A stretch of DNA of 11,652 bases, taken from NCBI GenBank assembly GCA_903952805.1, contig CAJBHN010000094.1, positions 1-11,652 on the forward strand, read 5' to 3'. Both the position numbers and the translations under genes were made by a program. Below, one piece after another: positions 8,601 through 11,652 of this stretch. Numbering within the stretch: the first letter of the stretch is position 1; each line of letters opens with the position of its first letter. The DNA comes from an uncultured Myxococcales bacterium. GTDB taxonomy: Bacteria > Myxococcota > UBA727 > VGSZ01. Under the pieces are notes generated by a model. That model made no database searches and was not told where the DNA came from. It worked only from the letters and a program-made list of their open reading frames with translations.

Positions 8601-9222
8601 GGTATTTGGTTTCTTTCCCCAGCTTGCCCTGGAGCGACAGGTCGGCACGGGCTCGAGCGACGAGGAGAAAGCCCGCCTGCAGGCCGAATCCGGGCTGCCG
8701 GGCTTCCCCAGGTCCTTTGCCGATGCAGCGACGTGGGCGCAGCTGGCGCCGTCGAAGCTGCACCTGCCCGCACTGGTGGGCGCCCCTCCCCTGCTGATGA
8801 TCGACCGCGTCGAGGGGGCGTGGCGCACGCCGGAAGGGAGACTGCGGGTGCGCACCTCCAAGGACGTCGTCCTCGACGATTGGTTCTTCAAGGCCCACTT
8901 CTTCCGCGACCCCGTGCAGCCGGGCTCCCTCGGCATCGAGGCCATGGTGCAAGCGCTGCAGTTTGCGGCGGGCTACGACAACGTCGCCGCCCATCTGCAA
9001 CGGCCCCGCTTCGAGGCCCTGGCCTGTGGTCGGCCCCTGACCTGGAAGTACCGCGGTCAGGTGGTGCCCAAGAACACCCTCATCCAGGTGGAGGCGACGG
9101 TCACAGACATCGTCACCGCCAGCGATGGCAGCGTCACCGTCATCGGCGACGGCGCTTTGTGGGTCGATGGGCTGCGCATCTACCTGGCCAAGGGCCTGGC
9201 CATCCGCATCGTGGAAGGCTGA
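2626..9222 (+). CDS. pfaC: PfaC-type PUFA synthase subunit: KS-CLF-AT-linker-DH-DH
   Basis: This 2198-residue megasynthase would condense and dehydrate/isomerise ACP-bound acyl chains together with PfaA. Ketosynthase, about 1-440: Cys190 in DAACASS, His325 in HATGT, Lys359/His364 in KSNLGH, GFGGNDAH at 429-436. Chain-length factor, about 455-765: Ala620 stands where the KS has its Cys. PfaB-like acyltransferase, about 768-1090: Ser852 in GVSLGE, His971 in VHGP. Ala/Pro-rich linker, about 1095-1360, with palindromic repeats and a helical stretch near 1246-1300. FabA-like didomain 1, about 1361-1780: H1437; H1672 in GHFKDDPCMPG. Didomain 2, about 1830-2198: GHMPF at 1901-1905; H2091 in AHFFRDPVQPG. 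The start is ATG 2626, with GAAGAG at 2611-2616 nine bases upstream and KS sequence starting at once. The order matches Pfa3 of myxobacteria (fused PfaB+PfaC), but no AGPAT NHxxxxD motif was found. The family and domain order are clear; the exact lipid product cannot be read from sequence. Confidence 0.93.
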   Translation: MSYEPIAIVGRAVVLPGALSPAALWSLVAEGRSAVTAVPTGRFGLDPDLVRGAPGAGVDKTWSTRGGYVDVDAASAALGDFPGRSDVADLDPLFRWVLGTSHRALCDAGFDGGLKGSSSHRGGFVFGNLSFPTEAMVRLGEALALPPSWRAAVDRPVGDRRDRQMSGLPAVLAARHLGLSSFAYCLDAACASSLYAIHLAARALQAGRADVVVAGAVNRADSLFLHVGFTALQALSVLGEPRPFDKAADGLVPAEGACALTLMRLADAQREGRPIHGVITGSALSNDGRAKSLLAPSSAGQVRAVRGAWDAANKNPATAGFFECHATGTQTGDRTEVETLATVLGNDVDHPCIPLSSLKSNLGHLITAAGAAGLVKVLEAMAHESLPPSIGVRNPIDLVDGRRFSVQQACAAWPRPAGDVRRVGVSAFGFGGNDAHVVVEEPGTLRTFHASAAIETAPLTLAVVACAVRAGDERGGAELLLTGQVGAATSIVVDTTGLRVQPNDLKGAIAQQLLVFEAARDAVAAIGDDAASALPSERTGVFVGMGADLQVTTPGLRFRAEHFARARGVSDPAFVARLRDLAMPPMGATAVLGMMPNIPANRLNVQLDLRGPGFTVSSEARSGLDALAVARSLIGAGELDAAIVGAVEAGADPRHLQGLRLAGAGAGADAAVALVVMTPTRAASLGLTVLALLDEHHDLTSPAVVQVASAPYVAQGLAAAAGLAAVAQGIAQAGRVAVDVVDVVDADEAGVVGPGRLRVSPVPTARRDDVALIFGPVTSAIAPTAPAFLAQPTVAARLRRWFGDDVAAMGAGTSGTPGCERDLFMGALHMLARASFVRDVAGIACGHHIGVSLGESASLVAAGVWRDPLPLLNDTIASRLFVDDVAGERRAVSAWWASVGKPALGNAWSTAVVRAPRAQLQAVVNGTADVTVTMWHTDDEAEIAGAPDAVLAVARALNTTPALLPDAPAVHGPVIAAAADRYRSLHLRDCAAGDDVVLWSNGVGDHGGRLHDRSADACAAAIVRQASRTVDVPALLRSAWDAGVRTFIDVSPRGLVGSWCRRILPDARVIVIDDDATASARALAAAGLTTGRRFMPSKTIDPQRQLQVPAHPTPAPWPEPHITADNSVFVLPQPPVRPRISQADTVGPAAIGVSAGRAPSAAPGQGQTVPRGAISAPPALPQPSKTPPKTVPAGMVSPVPAVAAVLSPVHTVATETVPRGAISAPPPRAPQSPETVPSGMVSLPIGRDDAVLAAVRAQRAALAAAHAGFVNTASAAHSAFLATRGRLLQGVLQLDGTAAQPVAQHDGPTPAPAPTSPTALAPVPHLAALAAAPPKAPAAATAAVAAPVAAPVAASSPSPAVLFDRRQLESLATDKISRVLGPLFARQDSFPRQVRMPEPPLLLCDRVLSTTATPGVLQKGQSMYTAADVRPDAWYLHDGRIPAGILIETGQADLLLISMMGVDFENRGERCYRLLGCDLSYTDHLPLVGTVLHHSIFIDGFATAAISAASEARIFFFHSDTRLGDENGPVVLQVRNGQAGFFTDEELLHSGGVLWKPTDDNAAAIAAMPHVPPVQPSQKTSLTRDELLAWSTGQAFACFGAGFEMCQTHVRTPRIEAPRDGVDAFGNPDGRAIDLLLLDRVTHVDLQGGPWGRGYLRAELDLHQDKWFYDGHFKDDPCMPGTVMFQGCLQAASTILAARGDIIDSDGFRFEPKLAAQMRLRCRGQATPTSKHLVYEVFVKSVGGGREPELVCDILVTVDGLKSLHCADLVLQLVADYPLSERPDLRGVVSKADGRDAIAPRTVAGSSTTAPVTGFQSLISTGIGRPGAAFPGLYDVYDDGSPVARMPGPPYHFMSNVDAISGPAMGSVFRGENPAGTRASVRYDVPADAWYFDEAQASQGGHMPFAVLLEVALQPCGWLSSYVGSTRTSESPLKYRNLDGTATQHREIPRDIGALVTHAEITKSSSSGGMIIQEFRFDVRDQDGGRVFDGTTVFGFFPQLALERQVGTGSSDEEKARLQAESGLPGFPRSFADAATWAQLAPSKLHLPALVGAPPLLMIDRVEGAWRTPEGRLRVRTSKDVVLDDWFFKAHFFRDPVQPGSLGIEAMVQALQFAAGYDNVAAHLQRPRFEALACGRPLTWKYRGQVVPKNTLIQVEATVTDIVTASDGSVTVIGDGALWVDGLRIYLAKGLAIRIVEG
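5895..5910 (+). promoter_or_regulatory. Candidate internal ribosome binding site and in-frame ATG inside pfaC
   Basis: AGGGAG (5895-5900), a near-consensus Shine-Dalgarno sequence, is followed by seven bases and an ATG (5908-5910) in the pfaC frame (Met1095). It lies at the junction between the end of the acyltransferase and the linker leading to the two FabA-like dehydratases. Initiation here would give a 1104-residue linker-DH-DH protein. It is a better ribosome site than the one at the gene's own start (GAAGAG). It could be chance, a relic of a former gene boundary before pfaB/pfaC-type parts were fused, or a working second start. Only the sequence match is seen; use is unproven. Confidence 0.35.
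6125..6148. repeat. In-frame palindromic element A1 in the PfaC linker
   Basis: This imperfect palindrome is centred on CACGTG between 6136 and 6137. The left arm AAACCGTGCCAC pairs with GTGGCGCGATTT at 10 of 12 positions. It encodes TVPRGAIS (residues 1168-1175). Bases 6125-6158 recur exactly at 6269-6302 (element A2), a 34-base identical run in otherwise diverged linker sequence. It has no recognised mobile-element name. Confidence 0.7.
6191..6214. repeat. In-frame palindromic element B1 in the PfaC linker
   Basis: This imperfect palindrome is centred on CAGCTG between 6202 and 6203. The left arm AAACAGTGCCAG pairs with CTGGCATGGTTT at 10 of 12 positions. It encodes TVPAGMVS (1190-1197) in the same codon phase as the other three elements. 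Bases 6196-6217 match 6331-6352 (element B2) at 21 of 22 positions. The trailing TTTCCCCCGTCC (6212-6223) recurs at 6242-6253, where TGGCGG precedes it, possibly a decayed fifth half-element. Confidence 0.7.
6266..6295. repeat. In-frame palindromic element A2 in the PfaC linker
   Basis: This is the second copy of type A, centred between 6280 and 6281. The arms extend three further base pairs (CCG/CGG) beyond copy A1, giving 13 of 15 paired positions. It encodes TVPRGAIS (1216-1223). It lies exactly 144 bases (48 codons) after A1, so the reading frame is kept. Confidence 0.7.
6324..6351. repeat. In-frame palindromic element B2 in the PfaC linker
   Basis: This is the second copy of type B, centred between 6337 and 6338. 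The arm GGAAACCGTGCCAT pairs with CTGGCATGGTTTCC at 12 of 14 positions; the two failures are the central pair and one G/T pair. It encodes TVPSGMVS (1235-1242). It lies 135 bases (45 codons) after B1. It is the best-preserved long arm of the four and suggests a consensus GAAACCGTGCCA-NN-TGGCAYGGTTTC. Confidence 0.7.
6655..6690 (+). repeat. Short 12-base tandem repeat in the PfaC linker
   Basis: GTCGCCGCTCCC occurs at 6655-6666 and 6667-6678, with a degenerate third copy at 6679-6690. It encodes VAAPVAAPVAAS at the end of the Ala/Pro linker, just before the first FabA-like dehydratase. This is ordinary slippage-type expansion of a flexible linker, and copy number may vary between strains. Confidence 0.7.
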
Positions 9223-9250
9223 ACCCGGTCCCTCACCGCCGCGTGTGTGC

Positions 9251-9258
9251 AGAGGAAG
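9251..9258 (+). promoter_or_regulatory. Ribosome binding site that fixes the lipoprotein start
   Basis: The purine-rich AGAGGAAG ends six bases before GTG 9265. It overlaps the codons that follow the alternative GTG at 9247, so it supports 9265 as the true start of the lipoprotein gene. The 42 bases between pfaC and this gene show no terminator and no clear promoter. Confidence 0.65.
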
Positions 9259-9264
9259 AATCAA

Positions 9265-9876
9265 GTGAAGGTCAAAGCGTTCGCGTTGCTGCTTGTCGTG
9301 ATCGTTGGTTGCGCCACGACGCCGGACGTCGTCGCCACGAAACCACCAAGCGCTGCAGTCGAGGCGGGATCAGCACCAGCAGCGGCCGATGGGGCGGGGC
9401 TGCCGATGTTCACATTCGCCAACCCGCAACTCGAAGACGCGACGCTCGCCGACTACCAGGCGATCGAAGATCTTCCCGCTCTCCCCGATGACGCACGCCA
9501 CATCTATCTGAGAACCGAGAATGCCCAGGATGGGTTCATTTTCATCATCAGGTATGAGTCTGCGTCGTCGCCACCACAGACCTTCTGTGCCGGGCTTTGT
9601 CGCGACGAACATCGCATCAAGGGTCCGCTGCCTGCGCTTTGGCCCACCCGCGAAGAGCTGCACGCGCCTGCGTGGCTCGTTGATCTGAGCAACGCCAACC
9701 TCCAGGGGTGGAGCACCGTGAACGCGACCCCACACACGTCGGAGATCGATGGCCAGAGCGTGCCGTGCGGATACAGTCGAGCATCGGGGCGTGGCGTGTT
9801 CTCAGACGCGGGCACGCAGCAAACGACGGTCGTTGATTTTTCACTGCAGTGGTTCCGCCTTGGGTGCGGTGGATAG
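9265..9876 (+). CDS. Putative lipoprotein of unknown function
   Basis: This 203-residue protein is not recognised as a member of any family. The N-terminus MKVKAFALLLVVIVGCATTP is a lipoprotein signal: two lysines, a hydrophobic stretch, and a lipobox IVGC with Cys16 as the likely lipidated residue, so the product is probably anchored in a membrane. A low-complexity Ala/Pro/Thr stretch (about 17-45) precedes a globular part with strand-like segments (HIYLRT, FIFIIRYES), a close Cys pair in FCAGLC, and further Cys in PCGYS and LGCGG that could form disulfides. GTG 9265 is preferred over GTG 9247 because AGAGGAAG lies just upstream and the lipoprotein signal then starts cleanly. Base composition differs from its neighbours: two 60-base samples (9481-9540 and 9541-9600) are 55 percent G+C, against 75 percent for a pfaC sample (5041-5100). 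This suggests later acquisition or weak codon selection. It lies 42 bases after pfaC on the same strand. Confidence 0.75.
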   Translation: MKVKAFALLLVVIVGCATTPDVVATKPPSAAVEAGSAPAAADGAGLPMFTFANPQLEDATLADYQAIEDLPALPDDARHIYLRTENAQDGFIFIIRYESASSPPQTFCAGLCRDEHRIKGPLPALWPTREELHAPAWLVDLSNANLQGWSTVNATPHTSEIDGQSVPCGYSRASGRGVFSDAGTQQTTVVDFSLQWFRLGCGG

Positions 9877-9928
9877 GGGCGGAACCGGGGGCGTTGCGCG
9901 GTCAAAGGCAGCGCGAAACCCTCGCCCC

Positions 9929-11338
9929 ATGCGCCGCATCCGCCTTGCCTGCACCGTCGCCGCCCTCACCACCGTCACCGGCACCGTCGTCGGCACGACC
10001 TCCTGCCCTGATGCGCCGCCGCCGGCACCGCCTGCCGGCGGCTGGGCCCCGGGCACCATCTTCCCCGCCGAGGGCCCGGTCAGCCGTGGCTTCGTCGACG
10101 TCCGCGGCCTGGTGCACGCCCACTCGGTGTACTCCCATGACGCCTGCGACGGCGTGCCCGTCGACGACAACGGCGTCATCGACAGCGTCTGCTTCGACGA
10201 CTTCCGTCGGGGACTGTGTCAGTCGAAGCACGACTTCGTGTTTCTGACGGACCACGGCGACCGCTTCGACACCACCGAGTACCCAGACACCCTGCTGTTC
10301 AAGCCGGACCTCGGCGACGTCCTCGTCAACAACGGCAGCGCCAACCGCATCACGTGCGACGACGGCCACACCGCCCTTATCATGGCCGGCAGCGAGAACA
10401 GCATGATGCCCGTGGGCCTTGAGCATCACGTCGCCGACCGCAGCCTCTACGGCGCCCAGACCCAGGAGACCGCCGACGCCCTGCACGACGCCGGCGCCGT
10501 CATTCTGCTGGCCCACCCCGAGGACTACGACACCGCCCAGCTCATCGCGATGCCCATCGACGGCTTCGAAATGTACAACCTGCACGCCAACACCCTCCTC
10601 GGCGCCGGCTTCGCCCTCGACCTGCTGGTGCGCGCCAACGACGGTGACCCCGGCGTCCCCCACCCCGACCTGCTCGTCCTCGCCCTGTGGAGCGAAGACC
10701 CTGCCTATATGCAGCGCTGGGGCAACGTGTTGGCGGCGGGCAAGAAAATCGTGTCGACGATGGGCACCGACTGCCATCGCAACACCTTCCGCACCATGCT
10801 GGAAGATGGTGAGCGCGCCGACTCCTACCGCCGCATGATGATCGCGTTTTCCAATCACCTGCTCATCACCGCTGGCGACGACGGCGTCGTCGACGACGGC
10901 GACCTCAAAGCCGCTTTGCGCGCCGGTCGGCTCTGGGGCGCATTTGAATACCTGGGCTACCCCGTTGGCTTCGACGCCGTCGCCACTGCAGGCGGCGCCG
11001 CCTTTGACATCGGCAGCGACGTCCCCGTCGGCGCCACCATCCACGCCACCATGCCCTCCGTGAAAGACCTCGACCCGACCAAAGAGGCACCCCGCCAGCG
11101 CCTGCGCCTGCTCAAGGCCGACGACAGCGAGGCCGGCTTCGTCGAGGTCGCCAGCAGCGCCAGCGACCTGAGCTTCGTGGCGACGGAGCCCGGCGCCTAC
11201 CGCGTCGAGGTCCGCATGCTGCCCCTGCACCTCCGCCAAGACCTGCGGAACGAGGACCTCCGCATTCTCAACGAGCTCGAAGGCAACGACGAAGGCGACT
11301 ACGTCTGGATCTACGCCAATCCCTTTTACGTTCGCTGA
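9929..11338 (+). CDS. Exported PHP-domain metal-dependent hydrolase
   Basis: This 469-residue protein has a PHP (polymerase and histidinol phosphatase) fold and probably acts as a metal-dependent phosphoesterase or related hydrolase outside the cytoplasm. The N-terminus MRRIRLACTVAALTTVTGTV is a signal sequence, followed by TTSC (Cys26, possible but non-classical lipobox) and a Pro-rich spacer. PHP motifs: HAHSVYSHD with His63, His65, His70 and Asp71; LTDHGD with Asp108/His109; Glu156 in GSENS; His196 in LAHPED; GTDCH with Asp281/His283. Together these resemble a full metal-binding set. The C-terminal part (about 350-469) looks like a beta-rich accessory domain. ATG 9929 was chosen because the signal sequence starts there; an in-frame ATG at 9749 would overlap the lipoprotein gene by 128 bases and put a charged stretch before the signal. 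The ribosome site is weak. The substrate is unknown, and nothing in the sequence ties it to lipid synthesis. Confidence 0.8.
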   Translation: MRRIRLACTVAALTTVTGTVVGTTSCPDAPPPAPPAGGWAPGTIFPAEGPVSRGFVDVRGLVHAHSVYSHDACDGVPVDDNGVIDSVCFDDFRRGLCQSKHDFVFLTDHGDRFDTTEYPDTLLFKPDLGDVLVNNGSANRITCDDGHTALIMAGSENSMMPVGLEHHVADRSLYGAQTQETADALHDAGAVILLAHPEDYDTAQLIAMPIDGFEMYNLHANTLLGAGFALDLLVRANDGDPGVPHPDLLVLALWSEDPAYMQRWGNVLAAGKKIVSTMGTDCHRNTFRTMLEDGERADSYRRMMIAFSNHLLITAGDDGVVDDGDLKAALRAGRLWGAFEYLGYPVGFDAVATAGGAAFDIGSDVPVGATIHATMPSVKDLDPTKEAPRQRLRLLKADDSEAGFVEVASSASDLSFVATEPGAYRVEVRMLPLHLRQDLRNEDLRILNELEGNDEGDYVWIYANPFYVR

Positions 11339-11382
11339 CCTGCCCTGGCGGTGACGCCGACGTGCCCATGGCCGGCGTTCGG

Positions 11383-11411
11383 TTGCCGCGCCTGCATGGG
11401 GAGCCTACGCT
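11383..11411 (+). promoter_or_regulatory. Candidate housekeeping-sigma promoter for the response-regulator gene
   Basis: TTGCCG (11383-11388) and TACGCT (11406-11411) are separated by exactly 17 bases, a fair -35/-10 pair for a GC-rich genome. Transcription would start near 11418, giving a short leader with GGAG (11425-11428) before GTG 11435. It lies in the only gap of nearly 100 bases in the window, where a new transcription unit is expected. Confidence 0.45.
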
Positions 11412-11414
11412 CCC
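11399..11414. promoter_or_regulatory. Perfect 6-bp inverted repeat over the candidate -10 box
   Basis: GGGAGC (11399-11404) and GCTCCC (11409-11414) form a perfect inverted repeat around CTAC. It covers the candidate -10 element, so it could be an operator half-site pair or a small hairpin. There is no T tract after it, so it is a poor intrinsic terminator. Chance occurrence in GC-rich DNA is possible. Confidence 0.3.
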
Positions 11415-11434
11415 ACTTCCGATTGGAGCCTCCC

Positions 11435-11652
11435 GTGCAGTCAGACATCGTCCTGGTCGACGACGACCCTCTCGTCATCCGTGCACTGACGCGCATGCTG
11501 TCGCGTGCGGGCCTGCCGGTGTGGGCGAGTACGTCCTCAGCACGGGCCCTGGAGCGCATCGAGCACGCCCCGCCGCTGGTGATTGTCGCCGACCAACAGA
11601 TGCCAGGCATCACCGGCCTGGAACTGTTGACCCGCAGCCGTCTGCTCTCCCC
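11435..11652 (+). CDS. Response regulator, receiver domain (3' end outside window)
   Basis: The first 72 residues of a two-component response regulator are visible. Acidic residues in LVDDDP (Asp9-Asp11) would bind Mg2+, and Asp53 in VADQQMPGITGLELL is the likely phosphorylation site. The GTG start at 11435 has GGAG at 11425-11428, six bases upstream, and the receiver beta-1 strand follows at once. The reading frame is open to the window edge, so the output domain and the gene's length are unknown. The ADQQMPG form of the phosphorylation-site loop is common in regulators with HD-GYP or other signalling outputs, but that cannot be decided here. The 96-base upstream gap with its own promoter candidate suggests separate transcription from the PHP gene. 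No partner histidine kinase is visible. Confidence 0.9.
   Translation, partial: MQSDIVLVDDDPLVIRALTRMLSRAGLPVWASTSSARALERIEHAPPLVIVADQQMPGITGLELLTRSRLLS

Noticed and set aside
9749..9928. Upstream extension of the PHP protein to ATG 9749
   Set aside because: It would overlap the lipoprotein gene and place about 60 Arg-rich residues before an obvious signal sequence. ATG 9929 is the better start.
11347..11377. Terminator after the PHP gene
   Set aside because: GGCG/CGCC and CGCCG/CGGCG pairings of four and five base pairs are present, but stems are short, loops long or overlapping, and no T run follows.

Overview
The window is a very GC-rich (about 70 percent or more, strong third-position G/C), gene-dense stretch with every recognised gene on the plus strand. 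It centres on the 3' part of a PUFA-synthase-type (secondary lipid) locus. The fused order KS-CLF-AT-DH-DH, the GC content and the neighbouring exported proteins point to a high-GC Myxococcota (delta-proteobacterial) or similar genome. That taxonomic call is an inference.

Layout. Bases 1-2553 are the 3' part of a pfaA (Pfa2-like) gene: the last acyl carrier protein, a ketoreductase and a PKS-type dehydratase. After 72 bases comes a 2198-residue pfaC-like (Pfa3-like) megasynthase, 2626-9222. Its order is ketosynthase, chain-length factor, PfaB-like acyltransferase, a long Ala/Pro linker, then two FabA-like double-hotdog dehydratases. After 42 bases lies a small unrecognised lipoprotein gene (9265-9876). 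Next is an exported PHP-domain metallohydrolase (9929-11338). After a 96-base gap with a good promoter candidate, a response-regulator gene (from 11435) runs off the window. No tRNA, rRNA, insertion sequence, CRISPR array or convincing terminator was seen, and no gap between genes exceeds 100 bases.

How the genes work together. PfaA and PfaC supply most of an iterative polyunsaturated fatty acid synthase: condensation, ketoreduction and dehydration/isomerisation on tandem ACPs. The enoylreductase (PfaD), the phosphopantetheinyl transferase and the front of PfaA (KS, MAT, other ACPs) are not in the window. The lipoprotein, PHP protein and response regulator have no evident role in lipid synthesis.

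Most interesting points. (1) Four palindromic elements of about 24-30 bp lie in frame and in the same codon phase inside the PfaC linker, in A-B-A-B order, like protein-coding palindromic repeats. (2) An in-frame ATG with a near-ideal Shine-Dalgarno sequence sits exactly at the AT/linker boundary of PfaC. It could be a relic of gene fusion or a working internal start for a separate DH-DH protein.
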